A stretch of 64,000 nucleotides of DNA, taken from positions 2,170,001 through 2,234,000 of the forward strand of contig OX485809.1 in NCBI GenBank assembly GCA_950295325.1, given 5' to 3'. The DNA is from Polytrichum commune (Eukaryota > Streptophyta > Polytrichopsida > Polytrichales > Polytrichaceae). A program made the translations under genes and the position numbers. Under the pieces are notes generated by a model that was not told the origin of the DNA, searched no databases, and worked only from the letters and a program-made list of their open reading frames with translations. Below are positions 35,690-47,090 of this stretch, in pieces; within the stretch, counting starts at the first letter, position 1; every line of letters starts with the position of its first letter.

Positions 35690-36504
35690 GGGCCACTTCA
35701 CACACGAGCCAAGAGCCGTGACCATGAAATTGTGAGAGTCCAAAAGAAAGTGTCCAAAGGCCGTCCCAAGACACCTCCAAAATCATGTAGCATGGTCACG
35801 GGTCCTCAAGTGTAGTGTGAAGTCGTACGTGACCAGGCCCTCAACCAAATGCAACTTCAACAAATTTCTATTCATGCGGGTCCTCACACATGACATTAAA
35901 ACAAAAGAAACCAACGGTCATCAACGTTCGGAGTGCCATGGTTTCCAAGTTTTGTGTTAGGCCTACCTCCAAGAGGTGGTCTTTAAAAATAGTCGAGTTG
36001 ACCATGAAACATGATCCATTCGATGCCATGTCCGAATCCGTGGAGACTTTACATCCATCTTGCATTCACATGCTCCATTGGTCCTTCAAGCCACTTGGAC
36101 GGGCTCCGCATCTTCCACCAATGAGAGTGCTTGAAGTGTAACGGACACGGGCTGTTAGTCTCGTGTGTGGAAGTGGCCCTTCGCCATTTGAATGCGTAAG
36201 ATCCAAAGACCAGATGCATCTAAGTTCAAGAAACGCATGGATGAATGTTCGGAGTGCCATGGTTTCCAAGTTTTGTGTTAGGCCTACATACCTTCAAGAG
36301 GGGGTCTTTGAAAACAGTCGAGTTGACCATGAAACATGATCCATTCGATGCCATGTCGGAATCCATGTAGACTTTACATCCATCTTGCATTCTCATACTC
36401 CATTGGTCCTTCAAGCCACTTGGACGGGCTGCGCGTCTTCCACCAATGAGAGTGCTTGAAGTGTAATGGTCACGGGCTGTCAGTCTCGTGTGTGGAAGTG
36501 GCCC
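35690..36504. mobile_element. Harbinger-type non-autonomous element with internal duplication
   Basis: The left end GGGCCACTTCACACACGAG starts at 35690 after TTA. The right end is the complement of GGGCCACTTCCACACACGAG, at 36504, with an earlier duplicate at 36179. Ends match the Harbinger element at 46192-49992. The base triplet after the right end is TTC rather than TTA, so the TSD is imperfect. No transposase. Confidence 0.65.
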
Positions 36505-36568
36505 TTCGCCATTTGAATGTGTAAGATCCAGAGACCGGATGCATCTCAGAAGTTGAAGAAACACATGC
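35926..36568 (+). repeat. Direct tandem duplication, 321 bp unit
   Basis: GTTCGGAGTGCCATGGTTTC occurs at 35926 and 36247. The two units stay alignable to about 36568, including the TIR-like GTGTGTGGAAGTGGCCC near 36165 and 36490. Differences between units are scattered substitutions and small indels. Confidence 0.85.
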
Positions 36569-36935
36569 AAGTCGATATTTGGGGACAAGCGTGACGCATG
36601 ATGATCCAACCCAACTAATACGACAGGTCACTGACTCCAGGCTAGTGGGCGCCAGAAGAAGCCAGTGAACAATTTGTCGAAGCTGGGATGTCAATTGGTG
36701 CATGGGCCATGCAACTCGAGACCAATTAGCTTGGGTGGCAACTCCCAATTCGTAGCAGTTAGGCTCAGGCCTTTATAAGCTGCCTCCATGTCATTAATTA
36801 TTCACCTCTGCCACCAGTGCTTATTTTAGTCTACATAGACAGCACCCCTGTTCATTGCAGTCCTACGGTAGTAGCTAGGCTTTCCACTTGAATATCTGCT
36901 CACTTTTGGACTCACCCAAGTTGGGAGAGTATGTT

Positions 36936-37776
36936 CAGTGGTGATTTTTTTAATTTTTTTTTAATTTTTTTTGATTGAGACAGAAGGCCGACAAGCCAGC
37001 GCCAAAGTACAGGAGGCAGTTCACCACCTGGCAAGTTTTTCCGTCAAGTAGAGAGGAGATTTCACATCTGGGATTTGAACCGCCAACCTCCTCCTTGAGA
37101 TTTAAGTATCTCTCCACCATCATCCGGTAGTTTAAGGTCATCTCGGACCATTAGTGGTGATTTTTCACAAGGTCCCTAACATGTCCAGGGACATGTTCAT
37201 AAAAAATAAAAATAAAACATTTCCAGTGGACATGTTCTTAGAAAATGAACCGCTTCTTGGACATGTCAAATTCACTTTGGACGGGTTCTAAAAATTAAAA
37301 ATTAAAAATCATATTTTTCCCAAAAAAATAAATGGTATAAATATCAGTTACGTTATGTCATATATGACATGTGGATATAAGCATAATGCAATCAAACAAC
37401 TAATACCCAATCAAAATATCAATCTTGAAGTGCTTGATTCACCTGTGTACTAAAAAGATGAGAATCGACAGCAAAAGACGGATAACTAACGAACATTGAA
37501 GGCATAATTTGTCAAGATCCTATTGTTTCCAAGTGCAACAAGTCACATGTCAACATCTTTGGGTTTTTTGTTTTTTGTTTTTTTTCCATTTTTTTACCAA
37601 CATTGTAAGAGACTTATTTATACCTCTTGCGGGACAAGTATTATCATTTTCAAATTGGTCTTGGGACGGGTTGGTTTAGAAATTACTGGTTTTGGAACGG
37701 GTTGCAATTTTTTTTGCCTTTCAATTCAAGGTTTTTGGACGTGGACAGGCAAAATCTTTGTGAAAAATCAGCCCTG
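36936..37776. mobile_element. Non-autonomous hAT element (copy 1) with SINE
   Basis: Starts CAGTGGTGATTTTT (36936), ends GTGAAAAATCAGCCCTG (37776), with an 8 bp TSD AGTATGTT at 36928-36935 and 37777-37784. The sequence is the reverse complement of the hAT element at 56956-58095 at both ends. It lacks that element's transposase segment. A SINE sits 13 bp inside the left end. Confidence 0.9.
36950..37152 (-). mobile_element. tRNA-derived SINE, minus strand
   Basis: 13 bp TSD AGTGGTGATTTTT at 36937-36949 and 37153-37165. Box B GGTTCAAATCC is perfect (37071-37081, minus strand) and box A TGGTGGAGAGA lies at 37109-37119. The 3' end on the minus strand is A-rich. At 203 bp it is probably a complete copy. 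Confidence 0.85.
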
Positions 37777-37784
37777 AGTATGTT

Positions 37785-38500
37785 ATACATTACAAGTAAG
37801 CAACGAACGGGGAGAACCGGCTGCTGCACTTGTAAATATGGTATTTGGTGTCATATGGTATTTTATGTCACCAAGGTTAAAAAAATTTTAAAAAAAAAAA
37901 AAAAACGGATTACATAAGTCATGAATGAGTGAACAAATATTGTCATGGATGATTGATGGGTTCGTCCATTGGCCAAAACCCTACCTCCTCTTGTCGGCAA
38001 CTTGCGGTGAAATATTGTCAAGGAGGATTGAAATTTAGATGGAAATACACTTGGTAAGTCATGGTAATTGCAATAATATAGCTCCATTATCATCCAAAAA
38101 AATTACAAGGAATGACAAACAATATTGGGCTAACTTTTATTGTTGGGGACAGTACACTGCAAGACAATTAGGATTGGTGACACTAAATATTAAATTCAGG
38201 GTCGTTGCAGATGGATCTGGTTGAGTTTGAGAAATAACCTGTTGAAGCTCAAGATTTCAGGAATATTACACATTATTTTAGAGGATTTTAATAGAATATT
38301 CCCCAATTTGACAAAGAAAATCCAAAAGATGTCAACATGTAACTTGTTCGACTTGGAAACAGTAGGATCTCGACTGACTATGTAGATGGGTCGTGAATGA
38401 TTAACGTTGTTGATTAAGCCCAGGAGCTCCTTGAATATGAATGAATATCCATGGGAAGCCGTATTTAGAGTAAGGCTAATGGACTCATATTCACGTCGGC
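37785..38500 (+). repeat. Dispersed repeat R, copy at 38 kb
   Basis: Shares ordered blocks with 55100-56160: GGAGAACCGGCTGCT, GGTGTCATATGGTA, CTTGT..GCAACTTG.GGTGAAA, ATTGGTGACACTA, and GGTTGAGTTTGAGA.ATA. Block order differs, so one copy is rearranged. No coding domain or superfamily-specific ends seen. Confidence 0.55.
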
Positions 38501-39600
38501 GGGAAAACACTTGGCGTTATTTTTTTTATAATTATCGATTATGAATGATTGAATATGAGATTAGTACGCGCTAATCGACAATTCCAAATCAAGATTGTAG
38601 CCATTTTCCTCGTGATTATTTGTTGTTGTAATAATATTTTGTTCATTATCAAAGTGAAATCTTCTCAAATGATCATATGGGTCCCCCGAATGATGTTGAC
38701 TATGGAGCATAGAATTTAGCTAAAAAACATTAAGCACGAAGTTTAAACGTGCTTCTTTTGAATGCATGTGCTTGGATCCATACCTAACCACACACACCAC
38801 ACATATATACCGTGGTTGATTAAGATAAAAATTTGCTAAGTTAGGTCCATTTACCTTATGCTATAGTTGCACATATGTATTATGACACCTTGGGAGATTG
38901 AGTATATGTTGCTTTATCTAAGGTACGTGGCCCTATTATGGGCATTTCCTACTCCAAAAAAACAATCATAACCGTTGCATTGACTTGGAGATGCTCTCAA
39001 TTGGTTAGCAGTTATGGATCACAAGGATTGTCACCTCAAGTTCTACAATCATAGTAGAAATAAATAAATAAAGTTATGCAAGTCCAAAGCAAAGATCTCT
39101 CCTAGTATAAATAGGGACATAGGCCCTCCAAATTGAGTTCATTATTGCAGTTTGAATGATTTAATGCATTTTTGGACATTAAATCGTAGCATGTCTTATT
39201 TGGTGTCCATTCTTAAGTACTAGACCCCACGGGAAGGGGGGAGGGCTCGGGGGAGGGTCCACTTGTCATTGGAATTCTGAATGAAATGCGTGGATGACCA
39301 TGAAATAGGACCCCCTATGGACAATAAAACTGGAGAGAACAAAAGGCATCCGTATTCCATTACCATATATATATATATATATATATATTCTACAAATTTC
39401 AAGCTAATATGATAAAATGCCTCCACTACATAGGTACACAAAATACATTTCATGAAAAAGAAAAGTATGTATTATTTGTATATGGTCCCCTTATAGTCTA
39501 AATCAAGAAAATTATTCAAAAGAAATTCATCCATAGGATATGCCTTATTGTAATCCAACCCCACAACATACCTTTCAACTTATAGGACCCCCCCCCCTTA
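38501..39600. other. No gene recognised
   Basis: AT-rich; a TA dinucleotide run at 39365-39389. A short segment (39590-39635, TATGTACACTATGTACACTA) recurs in reverse near 58480-58510. Confidence 0.4.
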
Positions 39601-39618
39601 TGTACACTATGTACACTA

Positions 39619-40419
39619 ATGCCTCAAATAATATCTTTTTTTACACTTACCAAATGGGCGGAGGCCAAAGCAGTGAAGACCGATACGGCGGAACACGCGG
39701 CAACATTTATGTACGAAAACATAATCTCGTGGTTCGGGGTGCCAAAAATTCTAGTAAGCGATCGAGGTACACATTTTTTGAACGACTTGGTTCGGGAAAT
39801 GACCGAGAGGTTTCGAATCGATCACAGGAAGACCACCCCTTATCACCCCCAAACAAACGGACAAACGGAGAGGGTCAACGGTATTTTGGTAAGTATCCTA
39901 CGCAAGACGGTCCTAGACTCAAAGCGCGATTGGGATACGAAACTAACGGCGGCACTTTGGGCATATCGCACGACCTATAAGGTCACCACGCACGCGACTC
40001 CATTTTCATTGGTTTACGGGTTGGAGGCTACTCTTCCGATCGAATACGAAGTCGAATCACTTCGAGTTGCCGTGGATACGCGACTCACCTACGAAAAATC
40101 TTTAAGGAGTCGACTTACGGACTTGGAGGCGCTCGACGAACGAAGGCGAATGGCGGCCCAACATATCGAGGCGATCCAACGCCGACGGAAACGCATCTTC
40201 GACAAACGAAACAAAAAACGGGCACTCCAACCGGGCATGATGGTCATGATCCAAGACGCAAGGAAACTCGAATTTCCCGCAAAGTTTGATGCGGTATGGC
40301 TAGGCCCTTACCTTGTAAATGAGGTGTTTCCAAACAATTCACTTCAATTGGAAACTTTAAATGGACAACTCTTTCCCACGCGGACCTCGGGAAGTCGTTG
40401 TAAACAATACCGGGCGTGA
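39619..40419 (+). pseudogene. Ty3/gypsy integrase, 5'-truncated (family 2)
   Basis: A 266-codon open frame. Recognisable integrase starts at TKWAEAKAVK (about 39645); sequence before that is unrelated. The core has LVSDRGTHFLND (second catalytic Asp) and HRKTTPYHPQTNGQTERVN (catalytic Glu). The first catalytic Asp, expected just before the FTKW motif, is lost at the truncation. The C-terminal part has RALQPGMMVMIQDARKLEF and WLGPYLVNEVF, with no chromodomain; this fits non-chromoviral gypsy lineages (Tat/Athila-like by inference). No internal stop. The stop is 60 bp before the LTR. It lacks gag, protease and RT. Confidence 0.85.
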
Positions 40420-40479
40420 ATTCGGCATTTACCTTCGAAGCAAACAATCTTGGATTCACCCCCCGATGGTCGCCAATTA

Positions 40480-42105
40480 TGTGAGCCCAAAATGGTGCCC
40501 ACATGTGGTGATTAACTCCTCGAAACCAATTTTAGTTTGACTTTGAGGTGTTATGTTTATTCACAAAACATAAAAAGAGTGAAGTGTGGTGTGGATTTAA
40601 GTTTAGGCATTAGAATGTGTTGTGTGATTATTTCAAGGATGAATTCAATAAGTGTATGCCTTGATAATGTGAGTAGGGGGTAAGGTGAAGCAAGGTGAGC
40701 TCCGCGGGTTAAATGCCCACTTTTGGATCCACCTTGGTAATTTAGGAAGAAGGAAGCTTGGTGGATGGGGATTAGTCCCTACTTTGGAGGAGAAGGTTAA
40801 AGGATTGTGATTGGGGGTGCTAATCCTCTCACCCTATCCTCACCTCTCTCTCCCTCTCTCCCTCTCTCCCTCTTTGCTACTTAAGGTGTTTTCTCTCTCA
40901 TTTTTCTCTCTCTCCATCAAGTGCTCTCAAGGGAGCAAGCTCTTAAGAGCTTGAGCCACGTGGGTGGGTTATTAGTTTTTAGTGAAGATAGTTAGTTAAG
41001 CTCTCTCTCTCAATGCCTTCCAAGGGGGGGAGCTCTTAGAGTTTAAGATTGGACGTGTTGATTAGTTAGTAGTGAGTGAAAATAGCGTGTTAGATTAGTT
41101 CATTACTTAAGAGCATGGAAAAGGAAAGAAGGATAAAGACTTAGAAAACATGTGATTAGGGAATGAGAGGGTTTGTATTAAGGTGCAACTAGTCGCTGGG
41201 TTACCCATTCGGGTATGGTAACCCCTTGGACTTAGACTGCAACTGGGCTGCTGGTGGGTTAGACCACACCGAGACTGTGGGACTGCAGCTGGCCGCTGGT
41301 GGGTTAGACCACACCGAGACTGTGTGACTGCAGCTGGGCTGCTGGTGGGTTAGACCACACCGAGACCGTGTGACTGCAGCTGGGCTGCTGGTGGGTTAGA
41401 CCACACCAAGACCGTGTGACTGCAGCTGGGCTGCTGGTGGGTTAGACCACACCGAGACCGTGTGACTGCAGCTGGGTTGCTGGTGGGTTAGACCACACCG
41501 AGACTGTGTGACTGCAGTTGGGCTGCTGGTGGGTTAGACCACACCGAGACTGTGGCAGACTGCAGCCGCAAGGCTTAGCAACAAATCATTTTAGACCATC
41601 TAGGGGTTAGCAAGGCTAGTTCAATTAGTAAGTGTTAGCACATAAAACAAAAAAAACTAAACCACATTAGGCACTTAGGGGTGGCTAAATAATTAGATTC
41701 ATTGGGCTAGTGGGTACCACGTGTGGGTTGTATGAGTGTGTTTTACCATTGATAAAAGTGTTTTTCAACACTTGCACCGATCGGTCAAAAATAACTCACT
41801 TGCGTTATTAATGGAGAATGTGGAGGACTCTTGCAATGGCAAGAGAAATGGTGTGAAAATCAAGAGAGTGAGGGGAATGTCCGTAAGGGCATGTGCGGCT
41901 AAAGCCGCGGGTTGGACTCTTGAGAAAGCCAACTCTAGCACTAGCCAAGAGGCCAACATTAATAAAGCACAATGAGTGAGACAATATGTGTTCATTTGAA
42001 CATGACAATTACCTTGCACATGGTTCAATATTGTAATAGATAAATGTGATTCTCAAAGTCATCACCCGGACTAGGACGCTAAAGGGTGGTGGATTTGGCC
42101 TCACA
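40480..42105. repeat. LTR of gypsy family 2 with 46 bp tandem repeats
   Basis: Reads TGTGAGCCCAAAATGGTGCC... to ...GGATTTGGCCTCACA, the reverse complement of the solo LTR at 20544-23180. It contains about seven 46 bp units with CTGGTGGGTTAGACCACACC (41231-41575) and a TCTCTCTCCC run (about 40845-40870). Next to its left end, on the minus strand, TAATTGGCGACCATCGGGGG looks like a primer-binding site. Confidence 0.82.
41231..41575 (+). repeat. 46 bp tandem repeat in LTR
   Basis: Units contain GACTGCAGCTGGGCTGCTGG then GGGTTAGACCACACCGAGAC; spacing 45-46 bp, about seven copies. The related solo LTR has a different, shorter array at the matching place, so the array has expanded in one copy only. 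Confidence 0.85.
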
Positions 42106-43590
42106 GGAAGAAAGTATTGAGAGGGGAAAATACAAGTGAGATCTATGGACAGACTAAATTGAACATTGTGTAACTATAGTCTGAGCGTAAGTGATTGAAT
42201 ATGGTTGAGCGAATGGGAAGTGAGAATCAGATGAGTAAGGATTGATGTAGAAGGAACCTACTGTCGAAGGAGTAACCTCTTCATATTGAGAGATATGGAC
42301 GTCGTAGATAAGAGATGAATTAAACTATGAGCGTTGAGTCCCTTCAAGAAACAGAGCGTAATTCTTATCCTTGGCCGAAGAAGGCGAAATGAAGAGGAGT
42401 AAAGATGAGACCACTATTGTCTGAGAGAAAGATCGAGTTGAGTAGAACTATGAGCGGTTGTTGCCGGAGAGCAGAGTCGAGCGATTGCGTATAAGAGGGA
42501 AGAGGAGAACTATAATCCGATGGTGTCGTGAGAGAGAGGAGTTGGTCAAATCAGGAGAAGCGAGAGAAGGAATAGAGTATTGTCGAGTGCAGAGGAGTCC
42601 CACTCAGAGAGAGAGAGAGAGGGACAGAGGGCCACGTGTCGGGCAAGCGTTAGCCTGAATATAGTGTAACTATTGGCTATAGTGTTAAATACTGTAGGCT
42701 GAGGGGCAGCCGAGAGGTCAATAGTCAAATTGTTGTGCGAGGTGATTGAGTGTTGTTAGCCTGTGAGAGGCATTGTGAGGAGAAATGATTATAGTACAGC
42801 CGTAAAGAGATTATAGTTGAACTCTAAAATAGGCTGTTGGTTTTATAATTGAGAAGAATGGAATTTAAGATAGAAATCTCAATCAACCGAGGTGATGAGA
42901 AATCACTTCTGATCGGTTGATTAGAGAAATTAGTAAGGATTGTAAGAGGGATCAAGTGTAAGAGGGATAGAATTAACTTTGGTACATAAATGTTATCTAG
43001 GCATAAGTTAATTGGATCTTTATTAAGTTTTGATTGTTAAGTAGTCAAGAGATAAGATCTTTGGGTATGGAATGCGAATTAATCCTATCAACTATTGTCT
43101 TGTGTGTTGCCCTGGTTGTTGTTGTTGCAGGTTGTGCAGGGCGTCCAAGATTATAGCTTGACTGATAATGGTTAATTGCATAAGTTGTGAGTAATGATTA
43201 AATCTGGAATTAATGAATGAACAATTGTTTTGTATTGGAATTAACATTGACCAAGTAATAAAGGAGTTGTTTTGAATTGAAGATGCATTGACCAATGGTT
43301 ACCAAAGACAATTGTGATACTCAAAGACTATTGTTCTCTCTTGACTATTGTTCTACAAAATCTCATGACGAGATGGTTACTACTGAGACTGACACACATA
43401 CCCCACTGAATGAGACACAGTGAGAGGAAACCAAGAGAGAAAAGGAGAATAAAAGACATACCAGTCATGTTTTAGAGTGAAGATAGCAACCCTTTGGTCT
43501 AATTAAGGAACTATGAAGTGACAAATGCCTGTAATAGACACCAGTTAAGTCTTCCTTGAGAGTCTGTACCCTGGGTTTTGGGTTATTTAA
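42106..43590 (+). repeat. Dispersed repeat D, copy 1
   Basis: Aligns with 59640-60985. Shared blocks include TTGTCTTGTGTG, GTTGTTGTTGCA.GTTGTGCA, ACTATAGCTTGAC, GACACACATACCCCACT, GAGTGAAGATAGCAACCCT and GTAATAGACA. Purine-rich with no coding domain. It may be the untranslated part of a large element not otherwise seen. Its left end abuts the LTR of gypsy family 2. Confidence 0.6.
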
Positions 43591-43599
43591 GTGAGAGCA

Positions 43600-44945
43600 A
43601 AAACTAACTACAACAATCACAAATGCAATTATTGAAGTCAAGAGATTTCTCACACCCACTGTTTGTATAAATGAATGAATTATTAACCTAAAATCTAAAC
43701 CATATGAAACAAATCTATAATTCTCCCGATTAAACTTATCTGAGACACCAAGATGATAGAAGAATCACCTTTTAAGTCTTCCTTGAGTGTTTTCCTAAGT
43801 TTTTCACTTGTCCAAAATCTAAACTATGCTTGTGTCCAATATGTATTTTGAAAGTATGGTCCACATACGGGTCTTTTGGACCCCAAGTTTCTTCAACCCT
43901 AAACCCTGATGCAAACCAAGCCCTACCACAATTTAATTTATGACAACCGAACTAACATCTTATTCGGTGTGGAGGTAAAATTGGTGTGCCATGTTTAATA
44001 GAATGGTCTTTGTGGTTTGTCATGTAGCACCAAGTGTCACATGAAATCTTCTCCAATTGCCACCCAACGATTGCAACATTCATCTGGGTCAATGATGAAT
44101 AGTGTGGGCCACACTAAACCATATGTTTAACCTCAAAAACTGATCTACCATCTTCTCGAAGGGGAGATTAAAGAAAACTCCAACATCTAGACCACCATCC
44201 CCCCACACTGGAGGTTGACTTTGCTCAAAAACAAAATTGCCAACCTAGTCAAACCAAACCCTCAAAGACTTTATATTATGACAACTACCATGAGGGATGT
44301 GGTAAAACCATGTCCCTCCCAAGTTTAGTATTTAATTCATTCCATTTAGGAATCCAAGTGATTAAAACTGAAACTATATGAGTTCTACATTCGTAGTCCC
44401 CCATGGTAGGTGTCATGAAACTTTACTCAGGTGTGGTTTCATTGCATCTACTATGGGGAGGGCGAAAATGTTAATTGTCATATAGAGCCTTGTGAGTTTC
44501 TTTAATATTGAGTCAAATCAACACCTAAGTTGGGGTCATGATCACTAGATAAGCCTATAATGACTCAATTAAGATGAATCGACAACAAAGTTTTTACCAA
44601 TGTTGGTCTAGTTACGTCTTCTTTTGATACCATTTGGGTATCTATGGTGAGGATTTAATATTTTGTGATACTAGTTGAGTATGGGTAATTGACATGATTT
44701 GTGTTTTTTGATGCCATTTGGGTCTAATGCATATCATGTAAGAACCTTCATACCTAGGCCGTATCGTCCTTGTATCAATATGGTTTAGAATGGCATTAAT
44801 TGAAATAAGAGCTTGGGTGTACAAAGATTTCATTGATTGACTGCTACTATGATTTTGATACCCACAAGTAGGTTCTTTGATACCATTATTGATGTCGATA
44901 ATTGATACCATGCATTCACATGTATGCGATACCAAACACTACACT
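43600..44945. other. No gene recognised
   Basis: 43960-44120 resembles 1320-1460 in the activase-like gene intron (shared ATGAATAGTGTGGGCCAC), so another dispersed repeat passes through here. No open frame with a recognisable domain. Confidence 0.4.
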
Positions 44946-44952
44946 GCTAGGG

Positions 44953-45062
44953 AAGGTGGGTCTACATGACACGCCAATCTAACACGAAGTGTCTAGAATG
45001 ATACCAACCAACGTCATTCTAAACACGTCGTGTCAAATTGGCTTGTCATGTAGACCCACCTT
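44953..45062. repeat. 110 bp foldback hairpin
   Basis: Arms of 49 bp (44953-45001 and 45014-45062) pair with about 5 mismatches around a 12-nt loop. The outer part is AAGGTGGGTCTACATGACA. It is either a small MITE or a transcript-forming hairpin (precursor-like). No TSD was confirmed. Confidence 0.75.
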
Positions 45063-46188
45063 ACCTACTAGTCATGTTTCTATTATAAGATTCATATAGG
45101 TGTCGGGTAATGAAATCCACTTTATCCCACCTATTGAACCAAGGTTATTAGCATCAGTGCCCGGGAAGTTTTTGGGCATAGTCAATCTAGATCCTAGTAT
45201 TTCTAAATCCAGTCGGTTACATGTTGACATCTTCCAGTTTTGCTTTATTCATTTGAAGTATATTCTATAGATTCCTCTAAAATGATCGATAATTCTCCTG
45301 AAGCCCCCAACTTCAACCAGTTATTTCTCAAACTCAACCGGTTCATCTGTAACTAACCGCCGGTTCTCCCCAAGCCCTGATTAGTATCAAAAGTAAGTTT
45401 CAGGAGATGTACCTTTTAAATGAGGACAATCAATCATCGGGCTGTATGAAATAAGTAGCAAAACGAATCTCGAAAGCTGACCCAGCAGTTAGATTACAAC
45501 CATGCCCAGAACACAAATTCGGGATCAGAAACCTTGAATTAGTCTATTGCAATTAATGAAAGATAAGTCGTTAACAGAACTGACCTATAGAGGGCAAGTT
45601 CTTACCACAGTGCCCATTCTGGGCTATGGGAACAAAATCCATTATACCCTACCTATTGAAGCCTAGAGAGAGAGAGGGAATTATCATATCTGAGCGTACC
45701 TCTCATTCATCCCACGCAAAAGGCATAAAGTATCATTAAAATCCAGATGCTACTAAGGTAAGGGTGGCAATTTCCGTCCAAATTTCAGATATGCCTAGTT
45801 GGGATGCTGAAACTATTTTTTTTATAAATTTTGAGTGCTCCGCAAAGATGGTGCAAGAGCAACTATGAAAAAATCAAAATTTTCCAGCATGTTTATGATT
45901 TCCTACAAATTTTTAAAGGATACCTTGTAGAGTGACCAACACTCGCACATAGGGTACGTGGTATATCCACATGGTGGATTTCTAAAACCGACTGCTAGCA
46001 GCCAATGAAATGTTGGCAGTGCTGTGAACGGTAAAAGCACCTTGATAGGTGCTTTTGTAAACCCAGGTAAAAACACCTAAAAAGGTGCTTCCAACATAGG
46101 GGTTGACTTTAGGACCCGCACGGAAATTGCCACCCCTACCTTATTTGTAGTCGGTTTGAGACTGGAGTTAGTTCTTTAAAACTCTAGA
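45063..46188. other. Dispersed repeat trace, otherwise unassigned
   Basis: 45140-45440 is a reverse-strand relative of repeat R (CTCAACCGGTTCATCTGTAA). 46030-46100 has a small AGGTGCTTTTG...CAAAAGCACCT-like inverted pair. No gene recognised. Confidence 0.45.
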
Positions 46189-46377
46189 TTAGGGCCACTT
46201 CACACACAAGGCTGAAGGCCCATGACCACGACAAAGGAAGAGCTCTCATTGGTCGAAAAGGCGGGGACCGTCCAAGTTGACTTCACACTAGAAGGTGGAG
46301 GCCTAAAGGACCAAATAAAAGTTCGTGGATGAAAAGTCTACATGGAGTCCTACATGGCAAGCAGTGGATAAGGGTGT

Positions 46378-46446
46378 ATGGTCTGCCGCAATTTGCGTCA
46401 GGCCCACCTCCAAGAGGTAGGCCTGACGCAAATTCCGGCAGACCAT
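46378..46446. repeat. 69 bp near-perfect palindrome
   Basis: 33 bp arms (46378-46410, 46414-46446) with two mismatches around a 3-nt loop CAA. Arms start ATGGTCTGCCG. It is inside the Harbinger element, just left of the solo LTR. Confidence 0.9.
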
Positions 46447-46536
46447 AGCAGTGAAACAACTGTAAATGGTTGTCAACATTATTTTGATATTTTTTTCCAA
46501 CAATAACTTTTCCAGGACATAGTTGTTCAAAGGAGG

Positions 46537-46961
46537 TGTAAGGCCCCGTTGGAACGAACATAATATGGGACGGAGGAACACCTAAGGGAATTGGGTGTGC
46601 GGTGAGCCGCACCCCTTAGAGTGTATTGGGTTGAACCCGGTTGGAAATGCACACTTAGGCGGGTGGACTAAGTGTGTGGTAGGGTGACCCGTGCGAGGTG
46701 CACGAAGGGCTTAGCCGCGATGGCTAATGGGTGAGGACTAAGTGGACTCGGAGCACACGCGGAGCGTGTGGGAAAGGCCCGAACCTAGGGCCTTAGAAAG
46801 GGCCAGGTTGGCTCGTGGGTTAGACTCGGGAAGACCCCAAGAGTGTTAGGATGCTAGTATCTGGAATTACTAGTGTGTGGACTCACCTAGCAAATAGTTG
46901 CGCAAGTGAGTTGTTAGCTTCACGCGGGGCGTGAGGGATGTGACACTATAGCGGCGTTACA
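46537..46961 (+). mobile_element. Solo LTR, 425 bp, third type
   Basis: Begins TGTAAGGCCCCGTTGGAAC and ends AGCGGCGTTACA (TG...CA, inverted TGTAA/TTACA), with 5 bp TSD GGAGG at 46532-46536 and 46962-46966. The length and the AAGGCCCCGT start resemble chromovirus-type gypsy LTRs, by inference. It is inserted in the Harbinger element upstream of ORF1. Confidence 0.88.
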
Positions 46962-47090
46962 GGAGGCATATGGCCGTTTCTCCCACATGCTCAGAACTCG
47001 AAGTGGTTAGAGTCTATTGTATGTGCGATTGAAGTAGACAATTTTTTTGAACGAAATTTTTTTTGACAATTTTTTTTTCTTCAATCGCAG

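Noticed and set aside
35868..36748. Similar minus-strand frames across the duplicated unit
   Set aside because: They repeat because the DNA is tandemly duplicated; no domain and not conserved in the Harbinger relatives.
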